This document shows, one piece after another, positions 1 through 6,553 of a DNA stretch of 9,804 nucleotides. Location of the stretch: positions 1 to 9,804 of the forward strand of contig JAUYDJ010000019.1 in NCBI GenBank assembly GCA_030690025.1, read 5' to 3'. Numbering within the stretch: position 1 is the first letter of the stretch; every line of letters starts with the position of its first letter. A program made the position numbers and the translations under genes. The notes under the pieces were generated by a model. The model saw only the letters and a list, made by a program, of their open reading frames with translations. It did not search any database and was not told the origin of the DNA. Origin of the DNA: Chloroflexota bacterium. GTDB taxonomy: Bacteria; Chloroflexota; Dehalococcoidia; Dehalococcoidales; JAUYDJ01.

Positions 1-807
1 GGTCATGGTGTAGACCAGCATTCCCACCACCAGTATTCCTACCAGGACGCCGATGGCGCTGATAACGAGAATGATGGGAAGAAAACCCCCAACGGTCTCC
101 TCTGTAGACTGGGCTGCGTTCTCCTGGCTGGTGCTTACGGAAACCGCTGGCAGTGTGCTCTCGATAGCTGCTTTGACTCTGACGATGTCATCGGATGAGT
201 CTGCTTTAACCAGGAAGAAGTTAGTCAGGTCAGTCGGCATGAAAGAGCGAGCGTCTTCTAGTGTAACAAAAACCATGTACGAAATCAGAGTGAATGTCTC
301 ATCGGAGATTCCGACAATCCTGAACTGCTTGCCTTCAAGGTCGATGGCCCCGCCAATATCCAGCCCCTTCTTCTTGGCCAGCACCCCGTCCACGATTGCT
401 TCACCATTGCCGGGCGTTGCCGCCCCCCTGACAACCTTCCAGGGCCCCCCGAGCCCACTGGCGGTGTCGAAACCGTTGATGCTGATGAGCAGTTTCTCTC
501 CGTTTATATTGGTAGCAATGGGTCTTCTTATCAGGGGCGCAACTTTCTTGACGCCGTCTACTCCTTTCAGCTCTTCACCTATCCGGCTGTTCAGCAACGA
601 TGGGCTGTGCAGGGACCCCGAGGCGCCCTGGGAAGTAACCCAGAGGTCAGCCCCAGCCTTTAACACCATATTTTCGACTACGGTGACAATGCCATAATAC
701 AGCCCTGTGGTGGCAAAGATGAGGAAAACAGCCAGAATTACCCCGGCCACGCTCAGGACGATTTTCGATTTCTCATGGAGCAGATTTTCTTTGGCAAGTG
801 AAACCAC
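1..807 (-). CDS. ABC transporter permease, MacB/FtsX type (3' part missing)
   Basis: The minus-strand frame is open from a GTG at 807 to the left edge, giving 269 residues. The GTG is preceded by a GAGAGG Shine-Dalgarno sequence six bases upstream. The frame continues in phase back to the stop of the rhodanese gene (826-828), and there is no better start. The product begins with a short cytoplasmic stretch, then a membrane helix (about residues 17-38). A long extracytoplasmic region follows, with GADLWVTSQG and VVRGAATPGNGEAIVD segments typical of the MacB periplasmic core domain. A second helix starts near residue 243 (FLPIILVISAIGVLVGILVV), as at the beginning of an FtsX domain. Family members move lipoproteins, peptides or other envelope substrates using a separate ATPase, which is not in the window and would lie further left. 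It is the last visible member of the minus-strand cluster, 18 bases after the rhodanese gene. The substrate cannot be told. Confidence 0.85.
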   Translation of the reverse strand, partial: MVSLAKENLLHEKSKIVLSVAGVILAVFLIFATTGLYYGIVTVVENMVLKAGADLWVTSQGASGSLHSPSLLNSRIGEELKGVDGVKKVAPLIRRPIATNINGEKLLISINGFDTASGLGGPWKVVRGAATPGNGEAIVDGVLAKKKGLDIGGAIDLEGKQFRIVGISDETFTLISYMVFVTLEDARSFMPTDLTNFFLVKADSSDDIVRVKAAIESTLPAVSVSTSQENAAQSTEETVGGFLPIILVISAIGVLVGILVVGMLVYTMT

Positions 808-825
808 TTTGAGCCTCTCTCTAAT

Positions 826-1263
826 CTATCGAGCCACACGGACCAATTGAAAGCCCTGTCTCTCCCACTCTATCATTCCACCATCAAGGTTCCAGATATT
901 TGTGTAGCCCGTCCTTACTAGCGTCTTGGCAGCTATCGCACTCATTGAACCAGACCGACAATATACTACTATCTTCGCCCCTTTGTCTCCGGGGAACCGG
1001 GAAAGGTTTGGCTCTATTTCATTGTATGGAACGAAGTCATCTGTGCCCGAAATCTCTCCCTCGTAAGGAACGTGAACGTTGACAAAGAGAAAATCTTTGT
1101 TTTCCAACATCGATTTGAGTTGCGCCGGCGTAATGTTCTGGTAAGATCCCCCATCTAATTTGACCTGCTGGCCTTCTCTCGTGGTTGTGCCTTTCTGTCC
1201 ACAAGCGGAAAATACAACTGCTGCTAGTGCTAATATGCCAATAACAAGTATTGCGCGCTTCAT
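826..1263 (-). CDS. Rhodanese-domain lipoprotein
   Basis: This 145-residue protein starts with a lipoprotein signal peptide: MKRA, a hydrophobic core, and a lipobox FSAC with the lipidated cysteine at residue 21. A single rhodanese domain follows (about 45-142). It has the first-half motif VNVHVPYEGEI (61-71) and the active loop CRSGSMS with the presumed persulfide-carrying cysteine C102. The WNLDGGMIEW segment (124-133) is typical of the domain's end. Rhodaneses move sulfane sulfur between thiols; the anchored location suggests a role outside the membrane, in sulfur or thiol/metal chemistry, but the substrate is unknown. An AGGAGG sits 11 bases upstream of the ATG, rather far but clear. It lies 63 bases after lemA and 18 bases before the ABC permease. 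It is one of two lipoproteins in a cluster that also encodes Lgt. Confidence 0.9.
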   Translation of the reverse strand: MKRAILVIGILALAAVVFSACGQKGTTTREGQQVKLDGGSYQNITPAQLKSMLENKDFLFVNVHVPYEGEISGTDDFVPYNEIEPNLSRFPGDKGAKIVVYCRSGSMSAIAAKTLVRTGYTNIWNLDGGMIEWERQGFQLVRVAR

Positions 1264-1326
1264 TTCCCCCCCAACCTCCTGGCGCTTTCTGTCGCTTAGT
1301 CTTTCATTATCCCTGCCCTGTTTCCC

Positions 1327-1890
1327 CTAAGCTAAACCGACTTTGGGAACTGCTCTTTCTTCGGCTAATTTAACTTCAAAGAACTCTTCAGTCCGATAAC
1401 CGAAAATACGGGCAACTATATTGGACGGAAACATTTGGTACAGGTTATTGCACATCAGGACCATATCATTGTAGCTCTGCCGCACAGAACTTATATTATT
1501 TTCAGTTGTAGTTAGTTCTTGCTGTAGCCTCAAAAAGTTCTGATTAGCTTTCAAATCAGGGTAGTTCTCCACCACTACCAGCAGGCGAGCTAGAGCACCA
1601 CTGAGTTCGCCTTCAGCCTTAGCCCTGTCCCCAACACTGGCACCAGAGGCAGCTTGTGCCAGATTGCGGGCATTGGTTACTGATTCCAGCGTTTGCCGTT
1701 CGTGCTGCATATAACCCTTAACCGTCTCGACCAGGTTGGGAATCAAGTCGTGTCGCCGTTTGAGCTGGACATCAACCTGCGCCCAGGTATTCTTCATCTG
1801 GTTGTGCACATTGACGAGACGGTTATATATGACAATGAAGGCAATTAGCAGGATAACTATAATGCCGATAATGACGTAGATTGCAATCAT
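1327..1890 (-). CDS. lemA: LemA family membrane protein
   Basis: The 187-residue product has one N-terminal membrane helix (about residues 3-23) followed by a long helical domain, the usual LemA layout and length. Family hallmarks are visible: YNRLV...N just after the helix, the W-x-Q-V-D-V-Q-L-K-R-R-H-D-L-I-P-N-L segment (36-53), VKGYMQHE, and a late NNLYQMFPSN segment. LemA proteins are anchored by the N-terminus; their biochemical role is poorly known. They often occur with M48 peptidases of the HtpX type, and an htpX lies in this same cluster. The start has AAGGAG five bases upstream, placed inside the last codons of lgt. The lgt stop and the lemA ATG are separated by one base, so translation is probably coupled. 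Confidence 0.92.
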   Translation of the reverse strand: MIAIYVIIGIIVILLIAFIVIYNRLVNVHNQMKNTWAQVDVQLKRRHDLIPNLVETVKGYMQHERQTLESVTNARNLAQAASGASVGDRAKAEGELSGALARLLVVVENYPDLKANQNFLRLQQELTTTENNISSVRQSYNDMVLMCNNLYQMFPSNIVARIFGYRTEEFFEVKLAEERAVPKVGLA

Positions 1891-1891
1891 A

Positions 1892-2707
1892 TTATCTCCT
1901 TATCTGCGAGGGTCTAATCATGCCGTGCCGGGCCTTTAACGATAAGTAGATGAACATTGCCGCGGAGACCACTATTATGCCTACCGCCACCACCTGGGCT
2001 TCCTGCAAGCCCCAGAACCAAATCTTTTCTTGACGCACGAAGGTAAATACAAATCGACCTACGGCATAGATTGATAAATAGCTGAGGAACAGGAGACCGT
2101 CGGTCTTCAAGTGGTGGCGCAGCTTCAGTGCTATGGCTAAACCCACCAGATTCCATAGCTGGTCGTATACCGGGTAAGGATGGACAGGTACGCCTAATAA
2201 ACCGGCGGGGACCATTGCGCCGGGATTAATATAAGTGAAGCCCCAGGGTAAAGTAGTAGCACCACCAACAGCATCCCCATCTATGATGCAGGCAAAGCGC
2301 CCAATTATCTGGGCGACCAGTAATCCTGGAACCAGGGTATCGGCAAGATGGCCCAGCCCGATGTGCTTTGTCCTGGCATAAACCAGGACGGCAATACCTC
2401 CTCCTACCAGCGCACCCCAGATAGCCAGGCCACCCTGCCAAAGCGCAAATATTTGAAGCGGGTTACCCACGTAATAGTCCCATTTATCTACCACATGGAA
2501 CAGCCTGGCTCCTATGATTCCACCAATCAGAACCCACGGGACCAGGGAATAGATTTCCTCGGTTGAGATACCTTTCCTCTTGCCCTCTCTTATCGATATC
2601 ACAACCGCGGCAATGATTGCCAGTATCACAATAATGCCATACCAGTTCAGCATAAAGTGGCCGATTCGCAATAAGGTTGGGTCTATGTTAATGACAATCC
2701 CGTTCAT
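1892..2707 (-). CDS. lgt: Prolipoprotein diacylglyceryl transferase (Lgt), atypical signature
   Basis: The 271-residue, seven-helix protein has the normal Lgt length and order of motifs. Lgt moves a diacylglyceryl group from phosphatidylglycerol to the lipobox cysteine of prolipoproteins, at the outer face of the membrane. Recognisable parts are NWYGIIV (Y23, matching E. coli Y26), GARLFHV (R68), WQGGLAIWG (90-98), GRFACIIDGD (136-145), HPYPVYDQLWN (176-186) and YAVGRFVFTFVRQEKIW (214-230). By eye alignment, E. coli H103 is W97, N146 is C140 and E151 is D145, while R143 (R137) and R239 (R225) are kept. The Trp at the His position is known from actinobacterial-type Lgt; the Cys is unusual. The 5' end overlaps the nfeD-like gene by 20 bases and an AGGAG lies nine bases before the ATG. 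Two lipoproteins in the same cluster are natural substrates. Confidence 0.93.
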   Translation of the reverse strand: MNGIVINIDPTLLRIGHFMLNWYGIIVILAIIAAVVISIREGKRKGISTEEIYSLVPWVLIGGIIGARLFHVVDKWDYYVGNPLQIFALWQGGLAIWGALVGGGIAVLVYARTKHIGLGHLADTLVPGLLVAQIIGRFACIIDGDAVGGATTLPWGFTYINPGAMVPAGLLGVPVHPYPVYDQLWNLVGLAIALKLRHHLKTDGLLFLSYLSIYAVGRFVFTFVRQEKIWFWGLQEAQVVAVGIIVVSAAMFIYLSLKARHGMIRPSQIRR

Positions 2708-3065
2708 TCGTTTTCACTCCTGTTTCTGCTCTTTTTACGACCAGCTTTATTCCGTCCAGAGCTGTCACCTTTACCTTTTCACCGGGACGCAATGTTTCAG
2801 TGCTGCTAGCCGTCCACAACTCGTGTTCGGCTTTAACCAGGTACTGACTATAGCTATGGCTCTCCGCAGAAACCACTATCGCTTCGGTGCCAACCAAGCT
2901 CTTGAAGCCATCCTTTGGTGGCCTCATCATTGCCTTAATCACCTTATAGCCTAGCAGACCGCAGACAATCCACAGCAAGACGTTGATGGGCAGGGCATAT
3001 CCCAGCGGGAGTACCCAGAATAACGGTATCCCCGCCAGAGGGAGCAGGAAAATCAGATGACACAT
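2688..3065 (-). CDS. NfeD-like membrane protein with C-terminal OB-fold domain
   Basis: The 125-residue protein has a hydrophobic N-terminal half, probably two helices (about 3-20 and 25-45), then a soluble domain (about 57-112). The pattern LVGTEAIVVS, KAEHELWTASS, LRPGEKVKVTALDGIKLVVKR matches the small beta-barrel C-terminal domain of NfeD proteins, including the GxxV start and the G-x-x-V-x-V ... G-x-x-L-x-V end. NfeD proteins usually work with membrane stomatin/SPFH proteins or serve membrane-quality roles; no SPFH gene is visible here. This is a short NfeD, without the ClpP-like protease domain of long forms. A GGAGG lies about 12 bases upstream of the ATG. The 3' end runs 20 bases into lgt. 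The C-terminal tail ends in ERDCH, of unknown meaning. Confidence 0.78.
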   Translation of the reverse strand: MCHLIFLLPLAGIPLFWVLPLGYALPINVLLWIVCGLLGYKVIKAMMRPPKDGFKSLVGTEAIVVSAESHSYSQYLVKAEHELWTASSTETLRPGEKVKVTALDGIKLVVKRAETGVKTNERDCH

Positions 3066-3090
3066 ATTCTTTTCACTCCTCCCCTTAAGC

Positions 3091-3615
3091 TTAGATAGTC
3101 ACGAAGAAGGCAATCAGCGTGACGAGACCGGCTGAAATCATGGTTACTTTCTTCACCCAGCCCATATTGACCTGCAATCGTGCCAGCACCGGGCACAGGC
3201 CGTGGCGCTGGATAGTCTCCAGCATTATGGTTATGCCCACGACGTTTGCCATCACACCTACAATGATGAAGAACAGCTGGTAGTTCACCAGGAAAGCGGC
3301 CAAGCCGGAAAGCCCTAATAATGGCAAAACATCACTGAGGTGGTGGGCACAGCAGGCCGCCATTGAGCCGGCGGATACCCCGCCCGACGTGGCAACGCTG
3401 GCGGTAGCCGCACGTCGTTTACTCAGGCTTCTCCTTACGAAGTCGAATAAGCCAGCCTGAACACCAAAACCGGCAGCCAGAGCGAGTAACCAGTACCATA
3501 GCTTCGCCGATTGCTCGACTGCATGCGCTATCCCCTGTGACAGGGTAAGAATGCCAAAATAGAAGGCGAGCAGTAGTAATCCGGCCGCAAGCCCAACCAG
3601 TATAATTCGCTTCAT
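3091..3615 (-). CDS. Multi-helix membrane protein with CCxHH motif, function unknown
   Basis: I do not recognise a named family. The 174-residue product is very hydrophobic, with about five possible membrane helices (roughly 5-25, 39-57, 94-110, 113-133 and 155-173). A positively charged loop (RRSLSKRRA, 61-69) lies between the second helix and the motif region. Residues 85-92 read MAACCAHH, followed by LSDVLPLLGLSG. The paired cysteines and histidines at the edge of a helix resemble a metal-binding or metal-transfer site, loosely like the vicinal cysteines of MerT-type transporters; that comparison is an inference, not a family match. A further cysteine (C141) sits in a loop. The gene starts four bases after the stop of the His-containing lipoprotein gene, with only a weak ribosome binding site, so it is probably translationally coupled to it. 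The copper context suggests a metal-related envelope role. Confidence 0.7.
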   Translation of the reverse strand: MKRIILVGLAAGLLLLAFYFGILTLSQGIAHAVEQSAKLWYWLLALAAGFGVQAGLFDFVRRSLSKRRAATASVATSGGVSAGSMAACCAHHLSDVLPLLGLSGLAAFLVNYQLFFIIVGVMANVVGITIMLETIQRHGLCPVLARLQVNMGWVKKVTMISAGLVTLIAFFVTI

Positions 3616-3619
3616 TCAG

Positions 3620-4099
3620 TTATACCTGCCACCTGAGGACCCTTTCATTAACTCCGGCCACGTTCCGTATTACAAGCTCAAAGGTTTTGGTTGATTTGTC
3701 GGGATGAGCGAAGACCAGCTTACCACTCCGGTGATGACTGCCCGCAGCCGAATCCCATTCTATCGGACTGTACTCGCCGCTCTTGTCATCACGTAACAAA
3801 GCTAACTGTTTAAAGTCGTACGTATCCAGGTTCACCGAATGGGTGTCCATGGAAATCTCAAAAACCAGAGAGCCATTCTGGTGACCGAGCAGTTTCGCTT
3901 CAATGGTCACCGACCCGCCGGAACTGGACTGAACCGGTGCACTTGAAGGTTCGCTGGGTTGGGAGGAAACAGGTGGTGGAGCACTCTGTGGTTTTGAAGC
4001 TGTCGCCGCCGATGAGCACCCGGCAAGTATGAGCACCGCCAGCAGACCAGCCAACATGGACATAATAACTAGCAATCGCATCTTCCTTTTAGACATCAT
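3620..4099 (-). CDS. Lipoprotein with His-containing C-terminal domain, function unknown
   Basis: The 159-residue protein has a lipoprotein signal: basic MMSKRKMR, a hydrophobic core, and lipobox LAGC with the lipidated cysteine at 28. A Ser/Pro-rich low-complexity linker (about 29-60) follows, suited to holding a domain away from the membrane. The C-terminal domain (about 62-159) looks all-beta: VTIEAKLLG, LVFEISMDTHSVNLD, YSPIEWDSAAGSHHRSGKLVF. H87, H122, H123 and H132 could form a metal site, but I cannot name the family. AAGGAG lies just upstream of two consecutive ATG codons (4099 and 4096); either could be the start, changing one residue. The next gene begins four bases after the stop. 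Its lipidation would depend on the Lgt encoded in the same cluster or on another copy elsewhere. Confidence 0.8.
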   Translation of the reverse strand: MMSKRKMRLLVIMSMLAGLLAVLILAGCSSAATASKPQSAPPPVSSQPSEPSSAPVQSSSGGSVTIEAKLLGHQNGSLVFEISMDTHSVNLDTYDFKQLALLRDDKSGEYSPIEWDSAAGSHHRSGKLVFAHPDKSTKTFELVIRNVAGVNERVLRWQV

Positions 4100-4133
4100 T
4101 TTTCTCCTTATGAACCTTAGCAGGCGATTAGTA

Positions 4134-4781
4134 TCATAGTTTGACGGTCACTGGCGGTGCTGTGGCCAGCCGCGGTATGAACATGGGCACATTCCGCCGG
4201 TAGTCCACATACTTGTCGCCGAAGTGGTCTTCCATTTCCTTTTCTTCCCGGCGAGCTAACCGATAGTACATGAACATTAAGATGGGCCACATGACGGCGG
4301 TGATAATGGTTGGCCATTGAATTAGCATACCAACCGTTATCAAGAGTAGGCCAAAGTACTGGGGGTGTCTCACCCGGTCATAAATCCCTGAAGTCACCAG
4401 TTCTCCGTGGGCTTTGTGTACCTGTTTCCAGGCTTTACCCATGATTACCAGACCGACGAACATGACTGCTCCACCAAGAAACATAAACAACCCTGAAACG
4501 AATTCGGAACCGCCGAAGAAAACCGCGAGCAGATTGCCACTAACATGACTAAAGGGATTTGTGGCAGGATAACGACTCCCCAGTATTGAGGTGAGCATGT
4601 AAACGGTCAGTGGAAACCCGTACATCTCGGTGAACAGGGCGACCACAAAGGCGGTAAACGCACCCATCGAGCGCCACTCCCACCGTTTCTTTGGCTTTAG
4701 AAAACTGAAAACAAAAAAGATAAATATACCGGCGTTAATCATTACCAAAGGCCACATTCCGTAGGCGTACGATTCTGTCAT
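4134..4781 (-). CDS. Isoprenylcysteine carboxyl methyltransferase-like membrane protein
   Basis: The 215-residue membrane protein has about five to six helices. Its C-terminal half carries the signature shared by ICMT and phospholipid N-methyltransferase-type proteins: HGELVTSGIYDRVRHPQYFG (125-144), a hydrophobic hairpin, then RLARREEKEMEDHFGDKYVDYRRNVPMFIP (174-203). In these families the G-x-Y-x-x-x-R-H-P-x-Y and the late EE ... F-x-x-x-Y-x-x-Y-x-x-x-V-P residues bind S-adenosylmethionine. Bacterial relatives are common, but their substrates are mostly unknown. Prenylcysteine methylation is unlikely in bacteria, so a lipid or small-molecule acceptor is the inference. The N-terminal half (helices at about 10-28 and 38-65) is less conserved. 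A GGGAGGAG lies six bases before the ATG. About 100 bases separate it from the YHS gene. Confidence 0.85.
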   Translation of the reverse strand: MTESYAYGMWPLVMINAGIFIFFVFSFLKPKKRWEWRSMGAFTAFVVALFTEMYGFPLTVYMLTSILGSRYPATNPFSHVSGNLLAVFFGGSEFVSGLFMFLGGAVMFVGLVIMGKAWKQVHKAHGELVTSGIYDRVRHPQYFGLLLITVGMLIQWPTIITAVMWPILMFMYYRLARREEKEMEDHFGDKYVDYRRNVPMFIPRLATAPPVTVKL

Positions 4782-4883
4782 TGACTCCTCCCTACCCTCA
4801 TACCTATTGTGTGCTGCTCCCCTTGTGTTGACTCCAGAATCAGGGGAGAGCGCTGATTTTCCATATTTACAATAGTTTGCTGT

Positions 4884-5177
4884 TCACATCTGATGATGGC
4901 CGCTATGGCCGGCCATCTCGTGCCCTCCACCTCCGGTATATTTGGCCGGGTTGGCATCAAACGTTCTTTTGCATGCCGGAGAGCAGAAGTAGTAGGTCTT
5001 GCCCATGTACTCGGACTTAGCTGGTGCCGTTTTCGGGTCTACGTCCATGCCACACACTGGGTCTTTTACCTTTGACGCACTGGCCATCGGGCTGTGCTCC
5101 TTCATCCCGGAAGGCTCCATCTTCATACTTTCCCCCTTTTCAGTTTTCTTGCCAAAAAGTTTGCCAAACAGTCCCAT
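4884..5177 (-). CDS. YHS-domain metal-binding protein with Met- and His-rich flanks
   Basis: The 97-residue protein contains one YHS domain (about 38-80): DPVCGMDVDPKTAPAK, then GKTYYFCSPACKRTFDANPAKY. C42, C65 and C69 are the usual metal ligands. YHS domains occur as N-terminal modules of some copper ATPases and as free small proteins in heavy-metal loci, where they are thought to bind or deliver metal ions. The flanks are unusual. The first 11 residues (MGLFGKLFGKK) could form a membrane-associating amphipathic helix. Residues 18-31 hold four methionines and one histidine. The tail after residue 80 (GGGGHEMAGHSGHHQM) is His/Met rich, as in copper-handling proteins. AGGAGG lies six bases before the ATG, 22 bases after the htpX stop. 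Acting as a copper carrier for this locus is the natural inference. Confidence 0.9.
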   Translation of the reverse strand: MGLFGKLFGKKTEKGESMKMEPSGMKEHSPMASASKVKDPVCGMDVDPKTAPAKSEYMGKTYYFCSPACKRTFDANPAKYTGGGGHEMAGHSGHHQM

Positions 5178-5199
5178 ATTATCCTCCTTTATTTTTAGG

Positions 5200-6159
5200 T
5201 CAAACGGTCAGTGTGGACAGGTGCTTTATTCTCTTAAGCATGTTCGGGTGCGTGGTGAAGAGCTCCATTAGTTTGTCAGCCGTGCCCAGCCGAACATTCT
5301 TCTGGCGCAATGCCATCAGGTCGTCGTAATCAATTGCGCCATCCCGGTTACGGTCAATCTGGGATAGCTCCTTAACCTCATACCACGCCCGGGCGGGGTC
5401 ATTAAGAAAAAATGCTCTAACCGCGCTGACTCTCTTGAGTTCCTCCCTGTTGGTGAGGTGAGCATTCCCATTGACCAGCTTATAAAGCGCCGAAGCCAGG
5501 TGTTGGGGCATACTTCCCAGACGGACACTGCCCAGGTCAGCATAGTACTCGCGTATCCTCGAGCCGTAGAGCACCAGTAGATTGCTGAGGAAGTAGAGAA
5601 TGAAGGCGCCAACTCCAATGAGCGCTGCGTAACTGCCACCTTGTCGGCGAGCACCACCTCCCCACATCACGCTCCAGGCGACCCAGTACAGTACCATCGG
5701 GATACCTGAAAGCAAGGTAATGATGACCATGTCGCGATGTTTTATGTGTGACAGCTCGTGCCCGAGAACGGCTTTAAGCTCATCTTCGTTTAGTAGCTTT
5801 ATTATGCCCCGGGTAACACAGACCCGGCCGTCTCGCTGTGTTCTACCAAAAGCGAAGGCATTGGGAATATTTAACTCGGAAATGCCAACCTTCGGCTTGG
5901 GGAGATGTGCCTTTTCCGCCAGGTCAGCAACCATCCGATGTAGTTCTGGAGACTCCTTTTCCGAAACCCATTTTACCTTCATCAGCCACGCCACCATAGA
6001 CGGTCCAATAAGGTACTGGATACCCAGAAAGACAAAAGCCAGGATAATGTATGTTACTGCGCTTCCGGCACCCATCCAGGTGCCTATGCCGGTAATCACA
6101 CCGTATAGAATCCCAAACAGGACTGCGACCAGCAGGAACATCCTCATTCTTAGCCACAT
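5200..6159 (-). CDS. htpX: HtpX-type M48 membrane zinc protease with EF-hand-like insert
   Basis: The 319-residue protein is of usual HtpX length, with two N-terminal helices (about 7-27 and 35-55) and two more (about 145-165 and 177-198). The active site HELSH is at 134-138, with H134 and H138 as zinc ligands and E135 catalytic. The third ligand is E204 in EYYAD (204-208). The conserved TTHPNMLKRIKHL is near the C-terminus. Family members cut misfolded membrane proteins at the cytoplasmic face. Between the core and the final THP motif is DRNRDGAIDYDD (269-280), which fits a 12-residue EF-hand loop with D1, N3, D5, G6, I8, D9 and D12; this is not standard in HtpX. Start support is an AAGGAGG eight bases before the ATG. 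It lies 36 bases after csoR, so it probably shares the copper-controlled transcript. LemA, its usual partner, is further down. Confidence 0.93.
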   Translation of the reverse strand: MWLRMRMFLLVAVLFGILYGVITGIGTWMGAGSAVTYIILAFVFLGIQYLIGPSMVAWLMKVKWVSEKESPELHRMVADLAEKAHLPKPKVGISELNIPNAFAFGRTQRDGRVCVTRGIIKLLNEDELKAVLGHELSHIKHRDMVIITLLSGIPMVLYWVAWSVMWGGGARRQGGSYAALIGVGAFILYFLSNLLVLYGSRIREYYADLGSVRLGSMPQHLASALYKLVNGNAHLTNREELKRVSAVRAFFLNDPARAWYEVKELSQIDRNRDGAIDYDDLMALRQKNVRLGTADKLMELFTTHPNMLKRIKHLSTLTV

Positions 6160-6195
6160 ACTTTTTCCCTCCTTTATAATGACTTAGGGCATGAC

Positions 6196-6474
6196 CTATC
6201 TCTTGGTATACCTCTCCACTACCTCTACCAGCTCGTTCACGTAATCATCGCTATGGTCGTTTCGAGCGAGGGCATCCTTGACACAACCCTGGATGTGGTC
6301 CTTCATGATAATGGCAGCTACTTTTTGTGTCCCGGCAATTATTGAGTAGAGCTGATTAAGCACATCAACACAGTATTTGTCTTGCTCTACCATCTTCCGG
6401 ATGCCCTTGAGTTGTCCCTCCATTTTTCGCAGGCGAATTAAGATTTTGTCTTTATCGCTCACATACGAAGGCAT
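6196..6474 (-). CDS. csoR: CsoR-type copper(I)-sensing repressor
   Basis: This 92-residue all-helical protein belongs to the CsoR/RcnR family (DUF156). Typical segments are RLRKMEGQLKGIRKMV (14-29), YCVDVLNQL (34-42), DHIQGCVKDA (59-68) and a final helix NELVEVVERY. The copper(I) ligands of known CsoR proteins are all present as C35, H60 and C64, in the Cys-His-Cys pattern that separates copper sensors from nickel/cobalt (RcnR) and formaldehyde (FrmR) members. Y34 precedes C35 as in the mycobacterial protein. Members bind G-tract inverted repeats and release DNA when loaded with copper(I). A longer reading from ATG 6489 is possible, but the GGAGG at 6480-6484 lies between the two ATGs, so 6474 is preferred. 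Two matching operator-like sites lie upstream, so it probably represses itself and the divergent copA genes. Confidence 0.94.
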   Translation of the reverse strand: MPSYVSDKDKILIRLRKMEGQLKGIRKMVEQDKYCVDVLNQLYSIIAGTQKVAAIIMKDHIQGCVKDALARNDHSDDYVNELVEVVERYTKR

Positions 6475-6479
6475 TGTTA

Positions 6480-6484
6480 CCTCC
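6480..6484 (-). promoter_or_regulatory. Ribosome binding site that fixes the csoR start
   Basis: GGAGG on the minus strand lies five bases before the ATG at 6474 and downstream of an in-frame ATG at 6489. This supports the shorter protein beginning MPSYV. Confidence 0.8.
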
Positions 6485-6500
6485 AACATAAATTATTGGT

Positions 6501-6517
6501 ATGCCCTATGGGGGCAT
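6501..6517. promoter_or_regulatory. CsoR-like operator O1
   Basis: The plus strand reads ATGCCCTATGGGGGCAT, an imperfect inverted repeat (ATGCCC...GGGCAT) with a G-tract, like the operators described for CsoR proteins. It begins seven bases after the -10 box of the csoR promoter, so a bound repressor would cover the transcription start. It matches the second operator at 15 of 17 bases. Assignment to CsoR rests on form and location, not on binding data. Confidence 0.82.
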
Positions 6518-6524
6518 TACTCTC

Positions 6525-6553
6525 ATTATAAGAGACTCTTATGACTGTGTCAA
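6525..6553 (-). promoter_or_regulatory. sigma70 promoter of csoR and the minus-strand cluster
   Basis: On the minus strand, TTGACA (6553-6548) is followed after exactly 17 bases by TATAAT (6530-6525), a perfect consensus. The expected start is near 6518, at the edge of operator O1, giving a leader of about 45 bases before the csoR ATG. A promoter this strong fits a tightly repressed gene set. Confidence 0.85.

Noticed and set aside
53..697. Plus-strand open frame of 214 codons
   Set aside because: It lies opposite the ABC permease, whose minus-strand protein has clear MacB/FtsX-type helices and motifs. The plus-strand product is Ser/Pro-rich with no recognisable domain.
1914..2954. Alternative frames on both strands over lgt and the nfeD-like gene
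   Set aside because: The Lgt and NfeD-like proteins have family motifs over these stretches, while the alternative products do not.
4817..4848. Inverted repeat CTCCCCT/AGGGGAG as a possible terminator
   Set aside because: The loop is 18 bases and no T-run follows on the minus strand, so an intrinsic terminator is not supported.
4778..4960. Minus-strand frame of 60 codons between the YHS and methyltransferase-like genes
   Set aside because: It overlaps the end of the YHS gene out of phase, has no good ribosome binding site and no recognisable features. Its stop overlapping the next ATG looks accidental.
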